From the NCBI GenBank assembly GCA_964394665.1, contig CAYMYN010000002.1:1-64000 (forward strand): DNA of 64,000 nt, read 5' to 3'. The translations under genes and the position numbers were made by a program. The notes beneath the pieces were generated by a model, which searched no databases, had not been told where the DNA came from, and saw nothing but the letters and a program-made list of their open reading frames with translations. Within the stretch, counting starts at the first letter, position 1; the number at the start of each line of letters is the position of its first letter. The DNA is from CAYMYN01 sp964394665 (GTDB taxonomy: Bacteria > Planctomycetota > UBA1135 > GCA-002686595). Shown here one piece after another: positions 1-7,778 of this stretch.

Positions 1-416
1 CAACCGTCGCCTGAGTACACTCATGCGTAGTGCCGCGATGTGCTCACTTGTGCTGGGGTCGGCCGGCAACCGTCGCCTGAGTACACTCGGCGACTGGCTC
101 ACCCCCGAGGTCGCTGTGCTGGGGTCGGCCGGCAACCGTCGCCTGAGTACACTACGGCAGCGGATGGGCTCCGCGCGGCGAGAGCTGGGGTCGGCCGGCA
201 ACCGTCGCCTGAGTACACTACCTTGCCGCGCGGGCCGGGCTGCGCAACGGCTGGGGTCGGCCGGCAACCGTCGCCTGAGTACACTGCTCTGCCTTGGTTG
301 CCATCGGGCGGCCGGCTGGGGTCGGCCGGCAACCGTCGCCTGAGTACACTAGATGTCGAGCGCGTTGGGGAGGTCATCCGGCTGGGGTCGGCCGGCAACC
401 GTCGCCTGAGTACACT
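1..416 (+). CRISPR. Type II-C CRISPR array (7 repeats visible, left end cut by the window)
   Basis: Repeats of 36 nt begin GCTGGGGTCGGCC and end GCCTGAGTACACT. They lie at 1-21 (partial), 52-87, 118-153, 184-219, 250-285, 315-350 and 381-416, and all visible copies are identical. Six unique spacers separate them: five of 30 nt and one of 29 nt (286-314). The orientation is set by the tracrRNA at 4960, whose anti-repeat is complementary to the plus-strand repeat, so crRNAs should be transcribed left to right. The leader end is therefore probably outside the window on the left. The last repeat is not degenerate. Confidence 0.97.
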
Positions 417-421
417 CCGAT

Positions 422-456
422 GGCCGCAAGGGCTTGCTGAGAAAGCCCTTGCGGCC
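422..456. terminator. Long hairpin between the CRISPR array and cas2
   Basis: A perfect 14-bp inverted repeat (422-435 with 443-456, 7-nt loop) starts 5 nt after the last CRISPR repeat and ends 11 nt before the cas2 stop codon. It has no T tract on either strand. Its position suits a shared terminator for the rightward array transcript and the leftward cas9-cas1-cas2 transcript. The terminator role is inferred. Confidence 0.6.
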
Positions 457-467
457 GACCCTGCGCC

Positions 468-797
468 TCAGAACAGCATCAGTTGGAGGGGTGCCTGCTC
501 GGTGGGGCCCCGTTCCTGGCCGAGGAAGACCTGCATCTTCCCGAACTGGCGGTCGGTCACCGAGAGCAGCCGAACCTGGCCCTCGGGGGGCAGCTCGCCC
601 TGGACCCGCCGGCTGTACGCATCCGAGTCGTCCTCGCTCGTGCAGTGGCGGGCGTAGACGGAGAACTGCAGCATGCAGAAACCCTCACGCAGGAGGGACT
701 TGCGGAAGCGGGTGTAGTCCTTGCGCTGGCGCTTGGTTCGGACCGGCAGGTCGAAGAGCGCGAAGAGCCACATCGAACGATACGCGAGGGCGGGCAC
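468..797 (-). CDS. cas2: CRISPR-associated endonuclease Cas2
   Basis: This 109-residue protein is the Cas2 partner of Cas1 in spacer integration. It has the family's first beta strand and acidic residue (WLFALFDLPV, Asp16), followed by the basic helix with FRKSLLREGF and the strand MLQFSVYAR. Length is normal for type II Cas2. It is the last gene of the cas operon, 3 nt after the cas1 stop, which implies co-transcription and translational coupling. Met9 is a possible alternative start. Confidence 0.95.
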   Translation of the reverse strand: MPALAYRSMWLFALFDLPVRTKRQRKDYTRFRKSLLREGFCMLQFSVYARHCTSEDDSDAYSRRVQGELPPEGQVRLLSVTDRQFGKMQVFLGQERGPTEQAPLQLMLF

Positions 798-800
798 GGC

Positions 801-1712
801 TCAGGCTTCATCCGGGCTCAGGATCGGCAGGTCCAGCTTGGCCTTGGGATCGCCGATGGCCCGCACCAAGGACTGCGCCGAGCGGAGCACCCAATCCGAG
901 AGGGTGCGCGACTCGTTTCCATCGCTATAGCGAGCCAGGAACCCCTCGAGCAGGTAGCCCCGGGCGTCGCGCTCGAGATCCTCGCCGATCGCTTCCCTTC
1001 GGCAGAGTTCCGCCACGCGCACGTCGATCATGGGCCGGAAGGGCTCCATCAGATCGCTGGCCAGGGCGAACGAGTCGTAGCGGTTGTGGTGGTGTAGCCC
1101 AAAGGAGGGGTGCAGACCCGAGCCGCAGATCGCGCGGGCCACCGTGGCTCGCAGCACCGCGTAGCCGTAGTTGAGCGCGTTGTTGGGGGGTGCCCCTTCG
1201 CGGGAGCGACGGAACGAGCCGTCCTCGAACAGAGCCTTCCAATACCGTTGGGCCGCTTGGGCCTCGACGTTCTCGGAGTCACCGGAACGCACGCGGGCCG
1301 CCATCTGCGCGAGGCCGACGTCCGCTCGGCCCAGGAGCTCGAGACTGCGCGCTTGGCCCAGGATCTTGGCGCGCACAACGGACTGCCACAGACGCTTGCG
1401 CCGGGGTGCACCCAGACTCACCTGGGCCGTGAAGCGCTCGACCTGGGTGTGGTGAGCCTGGAGGGGAAGGAGCATCCCGATCGGGATGCGTCGCTCGTCG
1501 CAGGCCACCAAGGGCACTTTGTGCCTGGCCAGCCCCGCGATCGCCGCGTGGGACAGGCTGAGGGCGGGGTTGGCGAGGATGACCGCGCCGAGCTCGCCCA
1601 GGGGCAGGGAGGTGGGCGGCGCACCCCCCTGCCGGTCCTCGAGGACCAGGCACTCGTTCTCGCAGCGCAGGTACAGGGCTCTCTCGGCGAGATCCAGGAT
1701 CCGTTCACTCAT
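801..1712 (-). CDS. cas1: CRISPR-associated endonuclease Cas1 (type II)
   Basis: This 303-residue integrase is the catalytic subunit of the Cas1-Cas2 adaptation complex. The metal-binding motifs are present: Glu150 in NVEAQAAQRYW, a histidine in GLHHHN (about 205-210), and the acidic pair in DLMEPFRPMID (Asp220/Glu223). The pattern HHHN-x-YDSFAL-DLMEPFRP is characteristic of type II Cas1. The start overlaps the end of cas9 by 8 nt, and the stop lies 3 nt from the cas2 start, so the three genes form one tight operon. Confidence 0.96.
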   Translation of the reverse strand: MSERILDLAERALYLRCENECLVLEDRQGGAPPTSLPLGELGAVILANPALSLSHAAIAGLARHKVPLVACDERRIPIGMLLPLQAHHTQVERFTAQVSLGAPRRKRLWQSVVRAKILGQARSLELLGRADVGLAQMAARVRSGDSENVEAQAAQRYWKALFEDGSFRRSREGAPPNNALNYGYAVLRATVARAICGSGLHPSFGLHHHNRYDSFALASDLMEPFRPMIDVRVAELCRREAIGEDLERDARGYLLEGFLARYSDGNESRTLSDWVLRSAQSLVRAIGDPKAKLDLPILSPDEA

Positions 1713-4700
1713 GATTCCAGGTCACTCTCCCTGAAGGGGAGAGATCGACCTTGCGGAATCCATCCTTCAGGAAGGAGTTGGGATTCTTCTTCAATCTCCC
1801 ACCGCTGACACCCGCCTCTCTCACATCCGTAGAGGACCGGGCATCGCTCGCGCGGAGTCCTTCCCACAACCCGTCGGAGATCGCCGAGATGCGGATGATG
1901 TCCCAACCGGGCCCGTAGGCCCTGCCGATGCAGTCGCCGGAGTGCAGGCTGAAGAGGAACCGGCGATCTTCGCCCCAGTCCCGACGCACGACGGGTAGCC
2001 CCTGGCGCCTGCGGTCCACGGCCTCGAGCCGCGTCACGAGGTGGGTCTCGAAGCCACCCTGTCCGTCGAGGCGCTCGAGGACTTCGACGTGATGATTGCT
2101 CGCCGGCGCGACATAGCGCAGGGAAGGACCGCGACCCAGGGGCACGATGCTGCGCGAAGCCCGGCTTCGCACTCGCCGCAGGACGCGACGTCCTCCGTTG
2201 CGGTCTACGATCACGGGTCCCGGCTCCGGCTTACCGGCCCGGAGCCACTCCGCCAAGCGTATGCGTAGGGCGGCGTCGGGAAGGTCCGGGAGGTGCTTCT
2301 CGGCGAGCTTGGCCACGGGGATTCGAATCCAGCCCTTCCCGTCCCCCCCTTTCGGGCTGTAGTTGCTCTCCTCGTGCAGGCTGCCGTTCAGCCCGCGCTG
2401 CGTCCGGTGCGACACCACGATCCTGCGCAACGATCGACCGAGCTCGTCGCGGAACCCGTTCCAGGGTTGCGGGATCTCGGCGAAGGGTCGACGCAGGCGC
2501 TGCCGTTCGGCTGCCTGTGCGGCGTCGGCAAGACGCTTGACGGCGGACGGGCTGGTGAGGGCCACGACGGCGGCGTCCAGTGCGTGGTGGCGATGGTCGT
2601 CCCGGCTCTTTCCGGTCGACGCGTGGTCGCCCAGCAACGTCTCCGTACCCCACAACCGTCGTAGATAGGCTGTGACCCGGCCACTGGTTGCCTGCACGCG
2701 ACGGCGGCCCTGTGCGTCGACCTCCCCCCCATAGAGCGTACCGAGATACTCGGCCCCCAGGCGTGCCGCGTAGGCCGTGTCGACGAGCTGCCGGCTGCAA
2801 AACTCGTCGAGGTCCCACTCCTCCTCGGTTCGGGCCTTGAAGCGATCCAGCTTGCTGCGTCGGGAAGCGTAGGTCCGGTCGAACCCAGCCACGCGCTGGA
2901 GCATCTCGCGGAAGCGGGGCTCATCGTGGCCATAAGCTTCGAACGGGGTCCGATTCCCCTTGCGGTGGCGGTTCTCCTGGACGTCGCACAGAGTGCGGTT
3001 CGCGAAGGAGTCGTCGAAGCAACGGCTGAAGGGAACGATGTGCTCGACGTCCATCGTCGGTGTGGGCCCGAACAGGTCGTCCATGCCGAAGCCCCGGCCG
3101 GTGTAGGGACAGATCCAGCGACACTCCTCGGCCAGCAGGACCTTCTGCACGTCCTCGCGAGTGGGGTTGCGCAGGCCGGGACACCTCGCGGTGATCTGCC
3201 CAAGGGCCTTCTCGCGCAACCTCTTGTTGGCCGCGATACGCCGGGCGATCTCGTCCCGGGCCTTCTTGCCACGCTTCAGGTCCCGGGCCATCTCGATACG
3301 CACGAGGTCGGGCTTTCCGTAGCGAGCGATCAGCTCGTTGACCACCTTGCGCAGTTCGGAGAGAGTCCGAGCAACCATTGGGTTTCGGAGCTCGGGGTCG
3401 AAGTCTTGGACGAGGGGTAGACGCGGCAACACGTCGGTGTGGCGGCGGCGACTGGGATAGGCGCGATCGGCCGCCTCGGCGTAGGAGAGCCCAGCCTCCA
3501 AGTGCGGCAGGATCCGCCGATAGGCCTTCGTGCAGTGTCGGGCACGGCCCTGGGGCAACCTGACGCGTAAGAACGCGGTCTCATCCTCCCCGTCGAGCCC
3601 GAGGGCCTTCGCCACACCCCGCAGGGCCTCGGGCTTCTCGATGCTGTCCACTTGATGCGCTAGGGCGTCCCGCTGCTCGCTCGTCCAGACGTCCCAGCGC
3701 TCCGGGCCTACGATGGGGCGCAGTCGCGCGGCAGTCGCGTGTCCCTCGAGGTGCTTGCGCTCACCTCGCTGCAAATTGAACTCGAACGTGCTTCGCTTGA
3801 GCCCAAGGACCTGACCTAGCTTGGCCCATGTGACCCTGTCGTGAACAGACAGGTGCTCGATCACCTTGTCGCGTTCCTCGGGCGTGAGGGGCCGCTCATC
3901 GCCATCGGCGATCGAGACCCGCAAGTGATTGACGTCCTGAAGGATGCGCACGCGGTTGGCCAGATCCGACCAGAGGGGTGCCCGCGGCTTCGTCGGTTCG
4001 AGGCTGCAGCGGCCCACGAGATGGGCGCTGGACCGCAGGGGTCGCTGGTGGAACAAGGTGCGCTCGAGCGCGTCCCAGAACTCGGGAGACAGTCCGGCTT
4101 GCGCGGGTTCCTGTACCGCGCGGATGGCTTGGAACTCCTCCCTGTACATGGAGCGGTCCGTGTACCGCTGGCGGATGCGCTCGGCGTGAGGATCCAAGCC
4201 TGCGAAGTACGCTCCAAGGGTCGGCGCACCGGCCTTGATCATGGCCCCTCGTAGGTCCGAGATGCCCTGCTTCACCCGACCCAGTTCCTCCTCGTCCGCA
4301 GCCCGATCCGTCTTGCGGTTCGACTGGAAGCCTCGGCGCTGCGCCAGGTGGTACAGGGCGCGCCCCAGCTCGTCGGACGCCAATGGTCTCTGGAGTGCAA
4401 GGGCGCGGAGACGGTAGGGCAGCATCTGGTGCGCCATGTCGTCACCGGCTGGACAGTGGTTTGCCCTAAGGCGAGCATCCACGCCGTCCAGCGCAGCGCG
4501 AATCGCCCCAGGATCCTGGCTCTCCACCAACGGAAGCTGCCCGTGTCGGGCCAGCAAGCCGTAGACCTTCTTTCGGCGTCGTTTCCGCCGCATCGTCTGG
4601 CGCCTCGCTCCCCGGGCGAGGCGCCGGGCGCTCGCGAGGGACGCTTCCTTGTTGGTCCCGAAGTTCGCGAGACCGGCGGAGAAGATCCGGACGCCCGAGT

Positions 4701-4833
4701 CCACGAGCGAGCCCTGCGCCTCTCGGTTGGATCGAATCAGGGCCCAGCCGACGGAGTTGGTTCCCACGTCCAAGCCGAGTACCAGGTCCTGGGGCATCTG
4801 AGAGGAGGGAGGGTCGGGGACGGATCGGGCCAT
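1705..4833 (-). CDS. cas9: Compact type II-C Cas9 RNA-guided DNA endonuclease
   Basis: This 1042-residue effector uses a crRNA:tracrRNA duplex to cut DNA. RuvC-I is LGLDVGTNSVGWAL with Asp22. An arginine-rich bridge helix covers about 66-95 (RRLARGARRQTMRRKRRRKK). RuvC-II is VRIEMARDLKRGKKAR with Glu514. The HNH domain includes CRWICPYTGR and DVEHIVPFSR with His598, then NRTLCDV and ENRHRKGNRTP (Asn612, Asn621). RuvC-III is DDHRHHALDAAVVAL with His750 and Asp753. Residues after about 800 form the wedge/PAM-interacting part. The length and the absence of csn2/cas4 place it in II-C. The first Met has a weak GAAGG upstream; Met13 is an alternative that would put the RuvC Asp at residue 10. Confidence 0.97.
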   Translation of the reverse strand: MARSVPDPPSSQMPQDLVLGLDVGTNSVGWALIRSNREAQGSLVDSGVRIFSAGLANFGTNKEASLASARRLARGARRQTMRRKRRRKKVYGLLARHGQLPLVESQDPGAIRAALDGVDARLRANHCPAGDDMAHQMLPYRLRALALQRPLASDELGRALYHLAQRRGFQSNRKTDRAADEEELGRVKQGISDLRGAMIKAGAPTLGAYFAGLDPHAERIRQRYTDRSMYREEFQAIRAVQEPAQAGLSPEFWDALERTLFHQRPLRSSAHLVGRCSLEPTKPRAPLWSDLANRVRILQDVNHLRVSIADGDERPLTPEERDKVIEHLSVHDRVTWAKLGQVLGLKRSTFEFNLQRGERKHLEGHATAARLRPIVGPERWDVWTSEQRDALAHQVDSIEKPEALRGVAKALGLDGEDETAFLRVRLPQGRARHCTKAYRRILPHLEAGLSYAEAADRAYPSRRRHTDVLPRLPLVQDFDPELRNPMVARTLSELRKVVNELIARYGKPDLVRIEMARDLKRGKKARDEIARRIAANKRLREKALGQITARCPGLRNPTREDVQKVLLAEECRWICPYTGRGFGMDDLFGPTPTMDVEHIVPFSRCFDDSFANRTLCDVQENRHRKGNRTPFEAYGHDEPRFREMLQRVAGFDRTYASRRSKLDRFKARTEEEWDLDEFCSRQLVDTAYAARLGAEYLGTLYGGEVDAQGRRRVQATSGRVTAYLRRLWGTETLLGDHASTGKSRDDHRHHALDAAVVALTSPSAVKRLADAAQAAERQRLRRPFAEIPQPWNGFRDELGRSLRRIVVSHRTQRGLNGSLHEESNYSPKGGDGKGWIRIPVAKLAEKHLPDLPDAALRIRLAEWLRAGKPEPGPVIVDRNGGRRVLRRVRSRASRSIVPLGRGPSLRYVAPASNHHVEVLERLDGQGGFETHLVTRLEAVDRRRQGLPVVRRDWGEDRRFLFSLHSGDCIGRAYGPGWDIIRISAISDGLWEGLRASDARSSTDVREAGVSGGRLKKNPNSFLKDGFRKVDLSPSGRVTWNHE

Positions 4834-4923
4834 CTCGAGTTGCCTTCGGGGTTTGCGAGCAGTTCAGGATCAGGCCTCCCCGATCCAAGGCCCGGACAAG
4901 GAAGGGGAATCACTGCCACCCCC

Positions 4924-4953
4924 TTGCCTCCCGGCCGGGGTCCAGGGTAGCCT
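4924..4953 (+). promoter_or_regulatory. Possible tracrRNA promoter
   Basis: A TTGCCT (4924-4929) and a TAGCCT (4948-4953) lie 18 nt apart and end 6 nt before the anti-repeat. Both are weak matches to the sigma-70 -35 and -10 boxes. The location is right for starting the tracrRNA near 4960, in the 126-nt spacer divergent from cas9. Confidence 0.3.
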
Positions 4954-4959
4954 TTCGAC

Positions 4960-5090
4960 GTGTACTCAGGCGACGGTTGCCGCCCATCTCAGTAAGGCGC
5001 AATCGTGCCGCGGCCCCTTGTCTCGCCACTCGTCACGCATGGGTGGCACCGAGGCAATGTCGCAAGGCCCCGCGAGGGGCCATTTTTTTT
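4960..5090 (+). ncRNA. tracrRNA
   Basis: Positions 4960-4982 are a perfect 23-nt reverse complement of repeat nucleotides 13-35. CTCAGT at 4988-4993 can pair with the first six repeat bases (two G-U pairs), giving upper stem, internal bulge and lower stem as in known crRNA:tracrRNA duplexes. A nexus-like hairpin follows (GGCGC 4996-5000 with GUGCC 5005-5009), then a further stem (5025-5029 with 5043-5047) and an intrinsic terminator. It is transcribed divergently from cas9. The 5' end is estimated from the anti-repeat. Confidence 0.92.
5066..5090 (+). terminator. Rho-independent terminator of the tracrRNA
   Basis: GGCCCC (5066-5071), loop GCGA, GGGGCC (5076-5081), one A and eight T (5083-5090). 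This is a textbook intrinsic terminator, and the only hairpin I recognised in the window with a long T tract. Confidence 0.93.
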
Positions 5091-5110
5091 GCCCTGACCC
5101 AACCCGCCGA

Positions 5111-6310
5111 TCAGCGCGGCGAGACGAGCGGCTCGGGGGCGGCGAGGCGGCGCAGGCGGGAGGGGGGCCAGAGGACCCAGGTGGGGCGGCCGAGGAGGCG
5201 CGAGAGGGGGACGGGGCCGAAGTCGCGCGAGTCGAGGCTCTCGGCGGAGTTGTCGCCCAATACGAACACCTGATCGGGGCCGAGTTGCAGGGGGGCGCTG
5301 ACGGCGCGTTCGCCGCGGGCGGTGTAGTAGAGGTCGCGCGAGAGGCGGATGGCGCGGAAGCTGGCGCGGCCGCGCAGGCCGCCGAACCAGGCCCGCGCTC
5401 CCAGGCTCACGCCGCGGCGCAGGACCTCGTCCTGGGGGTGGAAGTGGTTGGCGGCGTAGGCGTGCAGGAACAGCGTTCGGCCGTCGATCGCCAGGGCGAC
5501 TTGATCGTCCACGTTGAGGAAGCGCAGCGCGTGCCAACGGCCGGGTTCGAGGCGGGCCTCGGTCTCGAGCAGAACCTCCGTGCCGCCGCCCTGCACCGAG
5601 ACCCAGCGGTGGACGAGACGCACGCGCTGGGAGCCATCCTCCTGCGGCTCGAGCTCGAGCTCGAAGATGTCCCCCATCTCGAGCAGGCCCAGGCGCAGCC
5701 GCGCCGGCGGATCGTCGAGCCGCACCTCGAGGTCCAGCACCAGGTCGTTGACCATGCTGAGCCCGTCCTCGACGCCGCCCTCATCGTCCACCCAGCCATC
5801 GAGGGCGCGGCGCGCGAAGTACATCCGATCCTGCGTCGTGCCGATCGGCACGGCGCGCGAGTCGAGGTGCCAGACGTCGCCCTCCCGGGTCCAGACCGCC
5901 GCGTCCCGCGCGTAGTCGAACCAGTGTTCGACGTCCTGCAGGCGATCGTCGAAGAGCGCCACGGGCGCCGGCCGCGGCGCGTCGACTGCCAGCCGCTCGC
6001 CGTCGATGTGCAGGTCTCCCAGGCGCACCTCGACCTTTTCGCCGGGCAAGGCGGCGGCGCGCTTGACGATCGGTCGTTCGCCCTCGCCGGCCTGGACCAC
6101 CACCAGGTCGAAGCGTCGCGGCGGCACAGCGCGCGCGAAACGCACGAGCACCACGTCGCCGCGCTGCGCGGAGCCGCGCAACGTCGGCATCATCGAGCGT
6201 TTCTCGACGCGATACACACCGAAGAAGAACAGGCGCCCCACGAGCAACACGAGCGCCACGACGAGCAGGCCCGTCCAGATTCGACGCATCCCTCCACGGC
6301 GCGGGTTCAT
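5111..6310 (-). CDS. lepB: Signal peptidase I with a large inserted domain
   Basis: This 399-residue S26 serine protease should cleave secretory signal peptides at the outer face of the inner membrane. One TM helix (about 12-32) precedes the catalytic Ser39 (RSMMPTL). The general base is Lys83 in PIVKRAAALPGE. The late conserved box VFVLGDNSAESLDSRDFG lies near 350. Between about 110 and 345 is an insertion of some 235 residues, rich in beta-type sequence and far longer than in usual LepB. The start ATG overlaps the mgtE stop as ATGA, so the longer reading frame into mgtE is rejected. Confidence 0.88.
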   Translation of the reverse strand: MNPRRGGMRRIWTGLLVVALVLLVGRLFFFGVYRVEKRSMMPTLRGSAQRGDVVLVRFARAVPPRRFDLVVVQAGEGERPIVKRAAALPGEKVEVRLGDLHIDGERLAVDAPRPAPVALFDDRLQDVEHWFDYARDAAVWTREGDVWHLDSRAVPIGTTQDRMYFARRALDGWVDDEGGVEDGLSMVNDLVLDLEVRLDDPPARLRLGLLEMGDIFELELEPQEDGSQRVRLVHRWVSVQGGGTEVLLETEARLEPGRWHALRFLNVDDQVALAIDGRTLFLHAYAANHFHPQDEVLRRGVSLGARAWFGGLRGRASFRAIRLSRDLYYTARGERAVSAPLQLGPDQVFVLGDNSAESLDSRDFGPVPLSRLLGRPTWVLWPPSRLRRLAAPEPLVSPR

Positions 6311-7713
6311 GCCAGGACGAGCAGCAGGCTCGCGACGCCGAGGTAGAGCGCGGTGCCCGAGACGTCGCTGACCGCGATCAGGAACGGCCCGGCGACGATC
6401 GCGGGGTCGATCCCGATGCGGCGGCAGGTCATGGGCACCAGGCAGCCGAGCAAAGCCGCGAACGTGACCGCGATCGAGATCGCGACGCCGACGGCCAATC
6501 CGAAGATGCGGCCGTGCTGCTCGGCTTCGAGCACGCTGGTCACGAGGGCCGTCGCCCCGCCGCAAATCAGGCCGATCGTGAGCCCCACGAGCACCTCGGC
6601 GCGCAGGACGCTCAGCTCGCGATCGGGCTCGACCTCACCGGTGGCGAAGGCGCGCACCAGGATCGTCGAGGACTGCACGCCCACGTTGCCCGCCAAGCCG
6701 ATCACGATCGGCACGAAGCGCAGGAGGTCCACGCTCTGGTTCACTTCGCTGCGGTCTCCGGCGAGCACGAGGTCGAGGATCCAGGCCGTGACCAGCCCTC
6801 CGACGACCGTCACGCCCATCAGCGGCATGCGCATCAACACACGCTGCGCGATCGGCAGACGCGTCTGCTCCTGGCCGTGGATCCCGACGAGTTTGTTGAA
6901 GTCCTCGGTGGTCTCCTCCTCCAGCACTTCGAGCAGGTCCAGGGCCGGGATCGTGCCGACGAGCTTGCCCTTCGCGTCGACCACCGCCAGCTCGCGCAGA
7001 CCGTAGTGGCTCGCGATCGCGACCGCCTCTTCTTGGTCCTGATCGACGCGCACGACCGGCACGCGGGCCATCACGCCCTCGACCGGCTCGTGGACCGAGC
7101 GCGCGAGCAACTCGCGGTCGGAGAGATATCCGATCGGCCGCTCCTCCGCGTCCACGACGTACACACCGCGACCTTCGAGGCCTTCCTCACCCTCGGCCTT
7201 GATGAGCTTGATCGCGTCGCCGATCCGCGCACCGATCGGCACCGTGACGAACTCGACCGTCATCACGCCGCCGGCGCTCTCCTCGGGGTGGGCGGCGAGC
7301 TCGCGCAGGTCCTGGGCGAGCTCGAGGTCGACGCTCTGCAGCACCTGCTCGGCGACCTGCTGATCAGCCAGGGCCAGCAGGTCGACGGCCTCGTCGCCGG
7401 GCAATTCCTGCACGACCTCGGTGATCTGGCGCGGCGTCAAGCGCTCGAGCAGGAGCTCGCGCAGCGACTCCTCGGCGTGCGAGAGAACGTCGGCCCGACG
7501 CTCGGTGGCGAGGGCCTCGAAGGCTTGCCAGGCGGCCTCGTCCTCGAGGTCCAACATGGCCTCGGCGAGGTCCGCGGGGTGCACCTCGAGCAGGGCGCCG
7601 GCGAGCTCGCCCGGCGGCCCCTGGAGCAGCTCGCGCAGGCGTGCGCAGGTGAACTCGGGCGCTTGCGGCGCGACCTGCGCTTCGACTTCGGGCTCGGCTC
7701 CGGGCTCGTGCAT
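6307..7713 (-). CDS. mgtE: Magnesium transporter MgtE
   Basis: This 468-residue Mg2+ channel has the family layout. An N-terminal superhelical MgtE_N domain covers about 25-130 and a CBS pair about 135-260 (EESAGGVMTVEFVTVPIG; later GLRELAVVDAKGKLVGTI). About five TM helices follow, with the pore motifs GNVGVQSSTILVRAFATGE and PAIVAGPFLIAVSDVSG. Length is normal. It is translationally coupled to the signal peptidase downstream. Confidence 0.94.
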   Translation of the reverse strand: MHEPGAEPEVEAQVAPQAPEFTCARLRELLQGPPGELAGALLEVHPADLAEAMLDLEDEAAWQAFEALATERRADVLSHAEESLRELLLERLTPRQITEVVQELPGDEAVDLLALADQQVAEQVLQSVDLELAQDLRELAAHPEESAGGVMTVEFVTVPIGARIGDAIKLIKAEGEEGLEGRGVYVVDAEERPIGYLSDRELLARSVHEPVEGVMARVPVVRVDQDQEEAVAIASHYGLRELAVVDAKGKLVGTIPALDLLEVLEEETTEDFNKLVGIHGQEQTRLPIAQRVLMRMPLMGVTVVGGLVTAWILDLVLAGDRSEVNQSVDLLRFVPIVIGLAGNVGVQSSTILVRAFATGEVEPDRELSVLRAEVLVGLTIGLICGGATALVTSVLEAEQHGRIFGLAVGVAISIAVTFAALLGCLVPMTCRRIGIDPAIVAGPFLIAVSDVSGTALYLGVASLLLVLA

Positions 7714-7778
7714 GGGGTCCTCGCCGAAGCGGCGGCGCGCATCCTACCCGGCTCCCCTGGTCGCGCCTCGCACCCAGA

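Noticed and set aside
23..657. Open frames of about 100-205 residues across the CRISPR array on both strands
   Set aside because: The 66-nt repeat-spacer period is a multiple of three, so the repeats read through in all frames. The translated repeats are an artefact.
1..5110. csn2 or cas4, which would mark type II-A or II-B
   Set aside because: None is present between the array and the signal peptidase gene.
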